55,520 nt of DNA from an uncultured Porphyromonadaceae bacterium (GCA_947567425.1 CANOLV010000018.1:1-55520), one strand, 5' to 3'; shown: positions 16,752-26,127, numbered from the stretch's first letter. Translations and numbers: made by a program. The notes: generated by a model not told the origin, from the sequence alone.

Positions 16752-18749
16752 ATGATATCTTTCATAATACTTGCCTTAATAATCATAGCTCTTGCCACAA
16801 TCAGCTGTCTGCCCGACAGCGACCGGCTCTACACTTCGCTCCCCATGACTATCCTGTGGGGAGCGTTGATCATATCATCGGCATGGTACTTCGTAACGCG
16901 CAGACTTTACAAAAAGCCGAAGATATTCTGTCTCCATGCCGCATTCATAATCATCCTGGCAGGAGCGGCCATAACGCACTTAAGCTCAACATCGGTTCAG
17001 CTCCATCTGCGTGTCGGACAGACATCGACCATTGGTGACTTGACTGTGTGTCTACAGAATTTTGAGGTAAAATATTATCCCGGCACTGCCGCACCACGCG
17101 ACTTCATAAGCCATCTGACAGTCGACGGCAACAATTATGAGGTGGCGATGAACAAAATAGCCCGCGTCAAGAACTACAGATTCTTTCAGACGGCATGCGA
17201 CACAGATCTTAAAGGCTCGACTTTGACCGTGGCGCACGACCCCTTCGGCATAACGGTCACCTATACCGGCTACGCCATACTCATTATATTTATATGTGTC
17301 ATACTGATACCTCACAAGAAACTGAAAGCGACTTTGCCGGCTACGGTGCTCCTGACATTACCGTCAGTATCAGATGCTGCGACATCCCCGGTGTCAATAC
17401 CTGACGATGTGGCATCGCATATCGGACAGCTCTACGTCTACCATAACGACCGCATAGCTCCTGTGTCAACCCTGGCCGACGGATTTACCCGTAAGCTTAC
17501 AGGATCGCGGACATACCGCGGGCTGTCGCCCGAGCAGGTGCTTACAGGCTGGCTCTTCTATTACGACTCATGGAAAAACGAACCCTGCATAACAGTTAAG
17601 GACAAATCCACGCGAAAGGAATTAAATGGGAGATCGTCAGTGGCTCTCACTGACTTTTTCGGTCCGGAAGGCTACCTATTCCCTGACAGCCGGCATCAGG
17701 AAGTCAATGAAAAATTCGCCCTGGCATCCGCGGCATCTACCGGCTTGATCTGGAAGATATTTCCATACACAGACTCCGACAGCACTCTTACTTGGCTGTC
17801 GCCTGTCGACAATCTGCCCGAATCAATGTCCGTCGAAGAGTGGCATGTCACAAGGCATACACTTAACTATCTCGCTCAACTGATCGAAGAACGCGATTGG
17901 CAGCAGGCTATAAGTGTTATAGACAAAATAGCGGAATATCAACGCAGACATGCAGGTGAATATCTACCGTCAAAACTACAGACAGTCTGCGAGAAATACT
18001 ATCTCAGATTGGCATCCACTCCATGGGGTCCTGTCATAATGCTGCTTGGCGGAATCATCCTGCTGGCATTCAACAACGTGACCGTGGCGAAAACATCAAC
18101 CGCAGCGGCCATCATCTGGACCGGATCCATAATAACGCTCAACTGGATAGCCTCAAACCATCCACCGATGTCAAACGGAGAAGAGACCATGCAATGGATG
18201 GCTTTCTGTGCACTTGCAACGTCCATATTCCTGTACAGACGAAATATCTCGATAATGCCTCTGGGGCTAATCGTAGCATCAATGGCCCTGTTCGTGTCAG
18301 TAATGGGACAACGCACTCCGCAGGTGACCCAACTGATGCCTGTGCTTAACTCGCCGCTTTTGAGCATCCACGTTCTCACTGTGATGTTGGCTTATGCACT
18401 GTTCGCCCTTATGGCTATGTCGGGAATCTTGTGGGCCTGTGGCAGAAAAGATATGGTCACACTGTCGCGCGAAATGCTCCGGCCGGCCGTGTTTCTGCTG
18501 ACAGCCGGCATATTTGTCGGAGCCGTGTGGGCCAACGTGTCATGGGGACGCTACTGGGGATGGGATCCCAAAGAGGTCTGGGCGCTGATCACAATGCTGA
18601 TCTACTCATTTCCTCTTCACGAGCACATATTTCCGGCATTCCGCAGAGACAGAGTGTTCGCCTCCTTCTGCATCATAGCCTTTGTCAGCGTGCTTATGAC
18701 TTACTTCGGGGTAAACTTCATACTCGGCGGAATGCATTCATACAGCTGA
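16752..18749 (+). CDS. Fused CcsB-CcsA (ResB-ResC) cytochrome c synthase
   Basis: This 665-residue multi-pass membrane protein represents System II cytochrome c maturation. The N-terminal third is ResB-like (three early transmembrane helices, then a periplasmic domain with DLTVCLQNFEVKYYPGTAAPRDFIS). The C-terminal third is CcsA-like with the tryptophan-rich haem-handling motif WGRYWGWDPKEVW near residues 598-610 and flanking helices with conserved His (LSIHVLTVMLAYALF and SFPLHEHIFPAF). It would export haem and attach it to CxxCH sites, here most obviously the two in the upstream DHOR protein. ATG 16752 follows the previous TGA by one base, so translation is coupled; a terminator follows. 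Confidence 0.9.
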   Translation: MISFIILALIIIALATISCLPDSDRLYTSLPMTILWGALIISSAWYFVTRRLYKKPKIFCLHAAFIIILAGAAITHLSSTSVQLHLRVGQTSTIGDLTVCLQNFEVKYYPGTAAPRDFISHLTVDGNNYEVAMNKIARVKNYRFFQTACDTDLKGSTLTVAHDPFGITVTYTGYAILIIFICVILIPHKKLKATLPATVLLTLPSVSDAATSPVSIPDDVASHIGQLYVYHNDRIAPVSTLADGFTRKLTGSRTYRGLSPEQVLTGWLFYYDSWKNEPCITVKDKSTRKELNGRSSVALTDFFGPEGYLFPDSRHQEVNEKFALASAASTGLIWKIFPYTDSDSTLTWLSPVDNLPESMSVEEWHVTRHTLNYLAQLIEERDWQQAISVIDKIAEYQRRHAGEYLPSKLQTVCEKYYLRLASTPWGPVIMLLGGIILLAFNNVTVAKTSTAAAIIWTGSIITLNWIASNHPPMSNGEETMQWMAFCALATSIFLYRRNISIMPLGLIVASMALFVSVMGQRTPQVTQLMPVLNSPLLSIHVLTVMLAYALFALMAMSGILWACGRKDMVTLSREMLRPAVFLLTAGIFVGAVWANVSWGRYWGWDPKEVWALITMLIYSFPLHEHIFPAFRRDRVFASFCIIAFVSVLMTYFGVNFILGGMHSYS

Positions 18750-18770
18750 CATATATCCCGTAAACTATTA

Positions 18771-18813
18771 AGTCCGGACGATGCGCTGTCAAATCGCATT
18801 GTCCGGACTTTTC
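18771..18813 (+). terminator. Strong terminator after the imelysin operon
   Basis: AGTCCGGAC (18771-18779) pairs with GTCCGGACT (18801-18809), extended inside by ATGCG (18781-18785) and CGCAT (18795-18799). A TTTTC run follows. It may also serve the convergent minus-strand unit ending at 18848. Confidence 0.75.
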
Positions 18814-18847
18814 AATCCAATTCAGAGTGGAGTTAACCTCTGATATT

Positions 18848-21436
18848 CTATTTGTCGGCGATCACGGGCCAGCCATCCTGCCAATGGATCTCACGCAGGA
18901 AAAGCTTGCTCGCACCGCGGCGGCTCTTGTCATAGCCGTGGGCCGCTATATACCACTTGCCGTTGAATTCATAGACACTGCAATGCCCTACGCCGCTATA
19001 CTTGTCGCTCTCGCCCACAAGCACAGTACCGCCGGTAGAGGCCATGTCCTTACCATCCTTGTCAAGATATGGTCCGGCGACATCCTTGCTTCGTCCGACA
19101 ACGGTCTTGTAGTTACTGCTCAAGCCCTTGCAACAGTAGTCGTAGCTCACAAACAGATAGTAGTATCCGTCATGGTAAGTGATGAACGGAGCTTCTATGG
19201 CATTCGTATTGGCGGTAGGTTGCAAGTGGGCCACAGACCACGGATTGCGGCGGCGCGCCACAGTCTTAGGCTCGCCTACAGGTGTCTTCATATCCTTCTT
19301 AAGCTGCACGAGCTGAATGCCGTCCCAGAACGATCCGAACGTCATCCACGGATTGCCCTTCTTGTCGATGATCACGTTAGGGTCGATCGCGTTCCAGTCA
19401 TTGACGCCGGGAGCCGACATTATGACCATGCCGAGATCCTCCCACTTATAGTCGGGCGATTCGGGATTAAGGGTCTTGTTAGTGGCCACTCCGATAGCCG
19501 ATATATTCTTATAGAATGTCGAGCAACTGTAGTAGAGATACCACTTGTCACCCACTTTAATGATGTCGGGAGCCCATGTGTGGCCCTGATAGCCCGGCAC
19601 AGGAGTCTTGGGCCATTCGGGAATCGGATCAAGCGGAGCCTTCTCCGGCTTCCAGTTAACCAGATCCTTCGACGACATCAATCCGATGCCGAAACCGGTG
19701 GTAAACATATAATATGTGCCATCCTCGTATGCCATGACGGGATCATGCACATCCGGATTGGTTGAATCAAACTCATGGCGCATCATGCGTCTGTCGCGAG
19801 GCTTCGACAGCGTGCGGTTGACAAACTCCATTATGCCGGCCGTGGCCTTTTCATGGTGGGCATAGTTGGAAAAACCATGGTCGCCGCCGGGAATCACCAA
19901 AGTCTGCACTTTATCATATTTAGAAGCACCCTTGTCTACACCTCCGGCCACAATCATATCGCGGTCACCATAGACGATGAACACGTCGCCCTTGTAATTT
20001 CCGATAGTGCCCATGACATCCATGCCGTCGATCGTTTCATAATACCGGCGTCCGAGCTTCATGCCCATAAGCTCCTGAGGCTTGCCGCCGTCGGCATCAA
20101 ACCGCTTCAACATCATCGGAGCAGTGTCCGGTATTGTAAGAGCCGGATACACGAGTATCAGCGACTTGAACATGTCAGGATTGGCCGCGGCCGTCATAGC
20201 AGCCACGAGTCCGCCCTGGCTGCAACCCAGGAGAGCCACACGGTCGGCATCGACAAAATCCCACGACTTTACCGCACGGGCTATGTCCTCGACATTCTCC
20301 TGTTCGGTCAATATGGTCATTTCCGTGGTCACTCCGTCGCTCTTACTGTGGTTGCCGCCTCCGCAGAAATCAAAGATGAAACTTGCCACACCCTGCATGG
20401 CCAAAGTTTCGGCGTATGCCTGAGGTTCAAGATGTGTGCCGTTATAGCCATGAGCCATTATGACCATCGGCTTTTTGGCTTCCTCAGTGTTCGGGATATA
20501 GACTTTTCCCCAGAGGTTCTTCCCGTCGCGCATTTTCAAATTCATCTCCTTAACGGTAAACGGATCGTTTGAATCAGGGAAGTTCTTCGCCTTCATAGTG
20601 TAGTCGGGGAATTCACGCAGACGATTGCGGAGAAATACGTCGATGTTTGAACGTTGGTCCTTAAACTGCCAGCTCAGCCATGCACGCACCATCGGAGAAA
20701 ATGATCCTCCGTAAGGCTCATGGAACGTACCGCCATGACCCACACGGACCTGATTGGCAAATGCCACAGGGACATTGTCAATCCGCTCATAGTCGAGTTC
20801 GGCGTTACGGTAGGCTATATCTCCCTCTCCGCCGATCAGATATAGAATTGGGCCGTGCAGATTCTTCAAGGATTCCTTGCTCGCGCCCGCCATAGTAATA
20901 TCGCCCATTCCGGAATTAATCATAAGGTATGTCTTGACTCGTGGGTCGGCGCAATTGGCCAATGTCTGTGCTCCGCCACAGCTCTGGCCTCCCAATGCCA
21001 CATACTCAAGATCGACGTTCTTATAGTAGTCGCTCGACGGAATGCCATTCTGCACTTCCGCCCAATCTATAGCCTTTATCATATCTGAATCGGGCGACTT
21101 CCTCAACGGACGATCATTGATGCTGTCCTGCATTTCGCCCAAAGCCACAACGAGGTAGCCGTATGACGCCACATCATTGAGCAATTTTTCATGTGGCAAT
21201 GATGTATCGTTGCAGGCACCGTTGGCGAATACAAACAAGGGCAACGGACCCTCATGCACCACTGCTTCCTTGATGTCGGCAGGACGGTAAACCACGAATC
21301 CTGGCAAAGTGGGATCAGATATAGCCTCGGCCTTATACGGACCGCTGCCCCCCTCGTCGATAATTTTTTTCGTAGGTGCCGCAGTCAATGCAAGAGCCGA
21401 CGCGGCCAACGAGATTGATAAGATAAACTGTTTCAT
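18848..21436 (-). CDS. Three-module protein: alpha/beta hydrolase, feruloyl-esterase-like hydrolase, GH43 arabinanase
   Basis: This exported protein of 862 residues has a signal peptide (MKQFILSISLAASALALTAA). Module 1 (about 20-290) is an alpha/beta hydrolase with nucleophile elbow GGQSCGG (S152). Module 2 (about 300-545) is a second hydrolase with MAHGYNGTHLEPQA, FDFCGGGNHSKSDG and elbow GCSQGG (S406), the pattern of cinnamoyl/feruloyl esterases such as Est1E/LJ0536. Module 3 (about 550-862) is GH43, most like the endo-1,5-alpha-L-arabinanase subfamily, with D565 (VHDPVM), D685 (NAIDPNV), E748 (AIEAPF), the CCKG loop and GHCSVY. All three catalytic sites look intact. It is last of a unit with GH51, a carboxylesterase and DUF3237. 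Together these suggest attack on feruloylated arabinan (inference). Confidence 0.88.
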   Translation of the reverse strand: MKQFILSISLAASALALTAAPTKKIIDEGGSGPYKAEAISDPTLPGFVVYRPADIKEAVVHEGPLPLFVFANGACNDTSLPHEKLLNDVASYGYLVVALGEMQDSINDRPLRKSPDSDMIKAIDWAEVQNGIPSSDYYKNVDLEYVALGGQSCGGAQTLANCADPRVKTYLMINSGMGDITMAGASKESLKNLHGPILYLIGGEGDIAYRNAELDYERIDNVPVAFANQVRVGHGGTFHEPYGGSFSPMVRAWLSWQFKDQRSNIDVFLRNRLREFPDYTMKAKNFPDSNDPFTVKEMNLKMRDGKNLWGKVYIPNTEEAKKPMVIMAHGYNGTHLEPQAYAETLAMQGVASFIFDFCGGGNHSKSDGVTTEMTILTEQENVEDIARAVKSWDFVDADRVALLGCSQGGLVAAMTAAANPDMFKSLILVYPALTIPDTAPMMLKRFDADGGKPQELMGMKLGRRYYETIDGMDVMGTIGNYKGDVFIVYGDRDMIVAGGVDKGASKYDKVQTLVIPGGDHGFSNYAHHEKATAGIMEFVNRTLSKPRDRRMMRHEFDSTNPDVHDPVMAYEDGTYYMFTTGFGIGLMSSKDLVNWKPEKAPLDPIPEWPKTPVPGYQGHTWAPDIIKVGDKWYLYYSCSTFYKNISAIGVATNKTLNPESPDYKWEDLGMVIMSAPGVNDWNAIDPNVIIDKKGNPWMTFGSFWDGIQLVQLKKDMKTPVGEPKTVARRRNPWSVAHLQPTANTNAIEAPFITYHDGYYYLFVSYDYCCKGLSSNYKTVVGRSKDVAGPYLDKDGKDMASTGGTVLVGESDKYSGVGHCSVYEFNGKWYIAAHGYDKSRRGASKLFLREIHWQDGWPVIADK

Positions 21437-21463
21437 TTAAATAGAATATGGTAGTTAAATAGG

Positions 21464-21967
21464 TTAATGTCTTGAATCGCACACTCTCCAGACTTTAAGG
21501 ATGATGCTTCCGTCAGAAAACCCGGCAGGATGGCAAACGTAAAGAGCATCGTTAAGCCATGAGTATTTGCTGTCGGATGGAGCCTCAAATCTTGGAGCCG
21601 CATAAAAATACGTGCCGGAACCATTGTCGACAATGAGTCCGCGGTTACGTACGTGGATATTGATTCCATCATCAGTCTGTATGCAGTATACCGCCTCCAG
21701 TTCAGTTCGTCCCGCGGAATCGTCGACGAGCTGATAATCGGCTCCTCCGGGCAACACTATGCCCGCGATGTCCGGTCCTGAAAACGTCCCGCCGGTAATC
21801 GGAATGACCACTCGCCTGCCATGGGACGTAGGCCCTACATCTACGGGCGTCCCTATCGCGACTTTAAGTTCAAGCACATACTCCAACTCAGGCGCATCGG
21901 CCGAGGCGGCCGCAGTCAGGCAAGTCAATATTGACAATACGGCAATGATGAAATTTTTCAGCCACAT
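21464..21967 (-). CDS. Secreted DUF3237 protein
   Basis: A signal peptide (MWLKNFIIAVLSILTCLTAAASA) precedes a DUF3237 domain: ELEYVLELKVAIGTPVDVGPTSHGRRVVIPITGGTFSGPDIAG, then GGADYQLV and LEAVYCIQTDDG, ending in YVCHPAGF. It has 167 residues, the usual domain size plus a signal. The function is unknown; the small beta-barrel fold has been seen next to esterase genes. The gene lies 27 bp before the three-module esterase-GH43 gene and 8 bp after the carboxylesterase, so all are probably co-transcribed and act in the periplasm. Confidence 0.85.
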   Translation of the reverse strand: MWLKNFIIAVLSILTCLTAAASADAPELEYVLELKVAIGTPVDVGPTSHGRRVVIPITGGTFSGPDIAGIVLPGGADYQLVDDSAGRTELEAVYCIQTDDGINIHVRNRGLIVDNGSGTYFYAAPRFEAPSDSKYSWLNDALYVCHPAGFSDGSIILKVWRVCDSRH

Positions 21968-21975
21968 ACTTTACA

Positions 21976-23430
21976 TTATTTTTTGCGAAGATAGCTTTTA
22001 TTTTCGAAAATCATCGTAGGTTCACTGACCGAATTATACGCTTCCCATTTGGGTAATTCCTTCGTATTTGGATTTCCGGTCTTGATAAATGCTATCCAAG
22101 CGGAACTCATCTTGTCAGCAAGTTTGTAGGCATCTTCAGTGGCACCGGTCATCTCCGGCTGCAGGTCGATATTGTTAAACATGAACGGTAGTTCCATGCC
22201 GTGGCATGCACCAAGGGTGTTTCCCGCCGGCTTCCAGTTGAACATGTAGAGATATACATCGGCTGTGCCTTGACCGGCCTTCATTTTCGCCTGATTTATG
22301 GCTCCGTCGCGGAACATCTTATCTTCCTTCCCTCCGACAAAATCGAACTCATTGAAATTCCATCCGATAAGCATGGGGACATTCTTGCTCACCTCCGGTG
22401 CTCCGTTCTCAAAACCGGGAGCCACGACATACTTTCCGTCAAGCACCGGACCCATCATGCCTCCCGACGGACGCTTGCCCTGCGACATCAGTGTCTTGTT
22501 GACAATGCGTGTGCTCTTATTGACCGCATCGACAAGTCTTTCGTAAGGAACAGCATTAAGGCCTTCTACATCGTCCACACTCAAGCCAAGCTCGTCAAGG
22601 AGCGCCTGGGCATAAAGTTTGCCATATTCATTTACATTCTGACGTGCAAACGAGCCACTCTGCACTATCGCCTTGTGGAACAAACCTTCGGCAGATGGCA
22701 TCATCATTACAGTGGACACTTTTCCTCCGCCGCCGGACTGGCCGCCGATAGTCACATTCCCCGGGTCGCCGCCGAAAGCCTCTATATTATTGTGGACCCA
22801 TTCCAATGACTTTACGAGATCCTGCATTCCGAGATTGGCGGATTCGCTGTAACGTCCGCCCAGACCTGACATGTCGAAATAGCCCGGCACGTTCAATCGG
22901 TGGTTGACAGTGACCACTACTATGTCGCCCTTTTCAGCCAAAGCACGGCCCTCGTAGCACGGAAGGTCGTGACCGGAGCCGGTGGCAAAACCGCCACCAT
23001 GGAACCATACGAACACCGGACGCTTCAGGCCATCATTGATACCCTTGGACCACACATTGAGCACCAGACTATTATATTCATCCATCGGCTCAAGATTAAA
23101 CTGGAATCCGAAGTCATTGTCGCTTTGCGGATTGCCCTTGAATTTCAGATTCTGATTCTGCATAGCCTTCGGACCATAGTTACGGCATTTCAGAATCCCT
23201 TCGTGAGGCAATGGTTTCTGCGGAGGCATAAACCGTTCAGCCCTTGCATAAGGTATGCCCTTGAATGTATAGATATCACCATCCCGATAGCCTTGTATGC
23301 TACCGGCTTCCGTAGCGACCACTGTGCTTTCATCAGAAATCACCGGTCCGACTTCCCGCGCAATGACAGTAACGCAAGATGCCATCATCATGCATGAGGA
23401 AAAAATCACGGTCTTAATAAATTTACTCAT
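21976..23430 (-). CDS. Type-B carboxylesterase, secreted
   Basis: A signal peptide (MSKFIKTVIFSSCMMMASCVTVIA) is followed by the COesterase fold: GSIQGYRDGDIYTFKGIPYARAERF, oxyanion-hole VWFHGGGFATG, nucleophile GGQSGGGG (S232), VQSGSFA, a possible acid in NFNEFDF, and catalytic His in ACHGMELPFMF. The product is 484 residues with all expected motifs. ATG 23430 is chosen over 23466 because it starts a clean signal peptide. The family hydrolyses carboxylic esters broadly; here it probably removes acetyl or phenolic esters from arabinose-containing oligosaccharides. It follows the GH51 gene by 77 bp containing a hairpin. Confidence 0.9.
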   Translation of the reverse strand: MSKFIKTVIFSSCMMMASCVTVIAREVGPVISDESTVVATEAGSIQGYRDGDIYTFKGIPYARAERFMPPQKPLPHEGILKCRNYGPKAMQNQNLKFKGNPQSDNDFGFQFNLEPMDEYNSLVLNVWSKGINDGLKRPVFVWFHGGGFATGSGHDLPCYEGRALAEKGDIVVVTVNHRLNVPGYFDMSGLGGRYSESANLGMQDLVKSLEWVHNNIEAFGGDPGNVTIGGQSGGGGKVSTVMMMPSAEGLFHKAIVQSGSFARQNVNEYGKLYAQALLDELGLSVDDVEGLNAVPYERLVDAVNKSTRIVNKTLMSQGKRPSGGMMGPVLDGKYVVAPGFENGAPEVSKNVPMLIGWNFNEFDFVGGKEDKMFRDGAINQAKMKAGQGTADVYLYMFNWKPAGNTLGACHGMELPFMFNNIDLQPEMTGATEDAYKLADKMSSAWIAFIKTGNPNTKELPKWEAYNSVSEPTMIFENKSYLRKK

Positions 23431-23461
23431 AAAAACATTATTATTTAAGGTTGTGGAGATA

Positions 23462-23496
23462 GACACCGGCTACCGGCAAATCCAGCAACCGATGTC
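23462..23496 (-). other. Intercistronic hairpin between GH51 and carboxylesterase genes
   Basis: GACACCGG (23462-23469) and CCGATGTC (23489-23496) form an 8-bp stem with one G-U pair on the minus-strand RNA, loop 19 nt. There is no T-run, so an RNA-stability or processing site is more likely than a terminator. Confidence 0.35.
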
Positions 23497-23507
23497 TCGA
23501 ATATTGC

Positions 23508-26024
23508 TTACTTGCCGGCTTTTACACGCAGGATAGTAAATGAATTTGGCTTGAACACATAGTTGAATTTACTCCCGAAACCATCGTATTCCACATCTAC
23601 CGGAACAATCTTCTCGGGATTATCCATTGAATTTTCATCGGCCTTGCTTTCAGAATGAAGAGTTATTACCCGGCCTATAGGCTCTACCGACGGAGCATTC
23701 AAGGATATCGAGGCAGCATAATCCGTATCCTTGGCATTGATCACCTTAATGATAATCTCACGGGCATCTTCATCATATCCCGCAACCATATAGTGGCCGG
23801 AGGGAGCACTGGCAATCTGCTCAAACACCTTATTGCCGTCGAGATATACGCTGACCATATTGTCGGATCCAAAATCAACTTTCACATGATACCACTTATT
23901 GCCTTCCATCTGCAGACTTCCCCCGCCGGGATTATGGTCGACATTGGCCTCTCCGTTTGTAGCGCGGCTCATAGTTATGACCTTGCGGTCACCCACTATC
24001 TGAGGCAGATTGATGGTAAAGTAATCATTGACTCCCTTATTATATCCAAAAACGAGCGACGGTGAAGTCAATCTCTTTACAGGCGCTCTGTTGACATCAA
24101 ATCTGGATGCCGGCATCTCCTTTTCAACCAACTGAATGTCAAATTCCACAGAACCACCGTTAACGTCGACTCCTTCAAGCATGTTCAGCACAACCGGTCC
24201 ACCCCAACGACGCGAATTCTGAAGTTCGAGCGACTTCAGATCGGCAACTTCAGCGGTAGACACGGTCTGTCCGGCGACATTTTTAACGGAGATATTACGT
24301 ACCATACCGGGGACGTCCGCGCCGGTAAATCCGATAGCACCCTTTGTCAGATTGAGCTTAGGTTCGGTGGAAGCAATCTCCACGTTATAGTCGGGGCGAT
24401 TTTGAGCATACATCTGCTGCACATAATATGATGCCCGCCCCATGGTCTTTTCATTATTTATCCAGATCAGGTTTGTCGGCCAGTCGCGCCTGTTGTTGTT
24501 TTCAAACAGAGGTGCGTATGATGCCATCTTCACCAGATCCGAATTACGCTCCACTCCTGTCAGGAATGCGGCTTCGGCAAGCGCGGCATTCATGTTTGAT
24601 TCTGAAATGACAGCATATTCACCGATATAAATGTCATATTTACCCCGCTCCATATTATCGAACAGATGGTCATTTTCGTAGAAGAACCCTGAATTGACAT
24701 ACCAGTGCGGATCAATCATATCGGCCTTCTCAAGTTTCTCGCGGCTTGGCGAGAGCTGCAATGTAGATATGAACGTGATGTCTGGATATTTTTCCTTCAA
24801 TATACGATAAAAATAATTGTAGCGCTCAGCATAGTGGTCGCCGACCTGTTCATTTCCAAGTTCGACATACTTCAGATTGAACGGTTCGGGATGACCGGCT
24901 TCGGCACGCAAGGCTCCCCAAGGATTATCAACCGGTGCGGTGGCATAATCTATGGCATCGATGATGTCCTGAAGAAACGGCTCATAGTCCTCCGACCAGT
25001 CGCCGTTGCGCACCGAACATGAAAGTCCCACATTGGCAACAAACATGCCTGCCGCACCGATATCCTCGCAAAATTGCAAAAACTCATGGTAACCGAATCC
25101 CCACGAACAATGGTAATTCCAAAGTATCCACTCGCTCCTTCTTTTCATCGGATCACCGATGGTCTCCTTCCATTTTGCACGGTTTTCCAAAGTTGCGCCC
25201 TCAGCAATACATCCTCCGGGCCAACGTACAAAACCAGGTTTAAGATCGGCTATCTTCTGTGCCACATCCGGACGAAGTCCGTTCTTGTGGCCTTTGAAAG
25301 TATTCTGCGGGAATAACGACACGTAGTCCACATAAACGACTCCAGGATTGTCAAACACAAGCTGAAGTACAGATTTATAATCGGTAGACTTAGGAGTCAG
25401 TACCGCGGTAAACTCCTGCCATTTGTCGGCCTTCCCCACCTTAAAAGTCTCCTGTGCCAATACTTTTCCTTTCTCTGAGACTATCTTTGCCGTCACAGAA
25501 CCGGTATAGTCCACCGGATTAATATAGAACCGCAAGTCGTAATTATCCTTTCCGATAATTCTCATGCCCCAATATCCTTCATTTTCAAGAACCACATTCT
25601 TGGAATTCATATCCAGACGCAACGCATTGGGCGTAGCCGGATCAAGCTGATTCTCTGAAGTGACATCAAACACGGCATCACCCGACACAGTCCATCCGTC
25701 CATCTTAAGAGAGTCCATGTCCCACCTGATTTTCCAATCACGATAACCTCCATGCTCGTAATTCAAGCTATGGGGAGCCACCGCATAACCATCCCTATAA
25801 GTCATGCCTGACGGAATCACATGCTCTTCAAAATTTCGGTTTCGCACCAGCTCGGCATAAATTCCACCGTCGCCGGCATGATTGATCTCCTCAAAGAATA
25901 CACCGTACAGACTGCCGTCCACAGGATTGCCCTTCTTGCTGACATCCACATTAATCTCCTGTGCGGATACTCCCGCACAAAGCGACATGAATGCGACGAT
26001 ACTGATCATTTTTAATTTGCACAT
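23508..26024 (-). CDS. GH51 alpha-L-arabinofuranosidase, exported
   Basis: This enzyme hydrolyses terminal alpha-L-arabinofuranosyl residues. Signal peptide: MCKLKMISIVAFMSLCAGVSAQ. The domain order is an N-terminal beta region (SLYGVFFEEINHAGDGGIYAELVRNRNFE), a carbohydrate-binding-like insertion (about 100-245), then the TIM barrel with FVRWPGGCIAEG, acid/base KYVELGNEQ (E392) and nucleophile YIGEYAV (E469). A C-terminal beta domain follows, into which a LamG-like segment is inserted (WYHVKVDFGSDNMVSVYLDGNKV). With 838 residues it is longer than plain cytosolic GH51 but normal for exported Bacteroidales forms. ATG 26024 was chosen because upstream codons lie in the promoter. It is first of a unit with two esterase genes and a GH43, divergent from a regulator. 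Confidence 0.93.
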   Translation of the reverse strand: MCKLKMISIVAFMSLCAGVSAQEINVDVSKKGNPVDGSLYGVFFEEINHAGDGGIYAELVRNRNFEEHVIPSGMTYRDGYAVAPHSLNYEHGGYRDWKIRWDMDSLKMDGWTVSGDAVFDVTSENQLDPATPNALRLDMNSKNVVLENEGYWGMRIIGKDNYDLRFYINPVDYTGSVTAKIVSEKGKVLAQETFKVGKADKWQEFTAVLTPKSTDYKSVLQLVFDNPGVVYVDYVSLFPQNTFKGHKNGLRPDVAQKIADLKPGFVRWPGGCIAEGATLENRAKWKETIGDPMKRRSEWILWNYHCSWGFGYHEFLQFCEDIGAAGMFVANVGLSCSVRNGDWSEDYEPFLQDIIDAIDYATAPVDNPWGALRAEAGHPEPFNLKYVELGNEQVGDHYAERYNYFYRILKEKYPDITFISTLQLSPSREKLEKADMIDPHWYVNSGFFYENDHLFDNMERGKYDIYIGEYAVISESNMNAALAEAAFLTGVERNSDLVKMASYAPLFENNNRRDWPTNLIWINNEKTMGRASYYVQQMYAQNRPDYNVEIASTEPKLNLTKGAIGFTGADVPGMVRNISVKNVAGQTVSTAEVADLKSLELQNSRRWGGPVVLNMLEGVDVNGGSVEFDIQLVEKEMPASRFDVNRAPVKRLTSPSLVFGYNKGVNDYFTINLPQIVGDRKVITMSRATNGEANVDHNPGGGSLQMEGNKWYHVKVDFGSDNMVSVYLDGNKVFEQIASAPSGHYMVAGYDEDAREIIIKVINAKDTDYAASISLNAPSVEPIGRVITLHSESKADENSMDNPEKIVPVDVEYDGFGSKFNYVFKPNSFTILRVKAGK

Positions 26025-26054
26025 ATTTTTAGGTATTAAGCAAAGTTTGTATAA

Positions 26055-26062
26055 CAAAATTA
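26055..26062 (-). promoter_or_regulatory. -7 box of the GH51 operon
   Basis: TAATTTTG on the minus strand fits TAnnTTTG, about 30 bp before ATG 26024. The palindrome 26077-26088 lies 14 bp upstream, a good position for a regulator. Confidence 0.55.
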
Positions 26063-26076
26063 TAATGGACAAGCCA

Positions 26077-26088
26077 CAGATTAATCTG
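26077..26088. promoter_or_regulatory. 12-bp perfect palindrome between divergent promoters
   Basis: CAGATTAATCTG is a perfect palindrome midway between the GH51 -7 box (26055-26062, minus) and the regulator -7 box (26120-26127, plus). It is a candidate operator for the divergent AraC-type regulator or another factor. Confidence 0.45.
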
Positions 26089-26119
26089 CTGTTTGTCTAA
26101 TTATATCGGTCAAATGTAT

Positions 26120-26127
26120 TATTTTTG
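26120..26127 (+). promoter_or_regulatory. -7 box of the dwarf HTCS-type regulator
   Basis: TATTTTTG fits TAnnTTTG, 24 bp before ATG 26152. TTTG at 26092-26095 lies 24 bp upstream, slightly too far for a standard -33. Confidence 0.5.

Noticed and set aside
18827-19765. Long plus-strand open frame of 312 codons opposite the GH43 module
   Set aside because: It lies entirely antisense to a gene with three recognisable catalytic domains, and its translation has no family features. Similar shadows opposite susC, GH2 and GH3 were also dropped.
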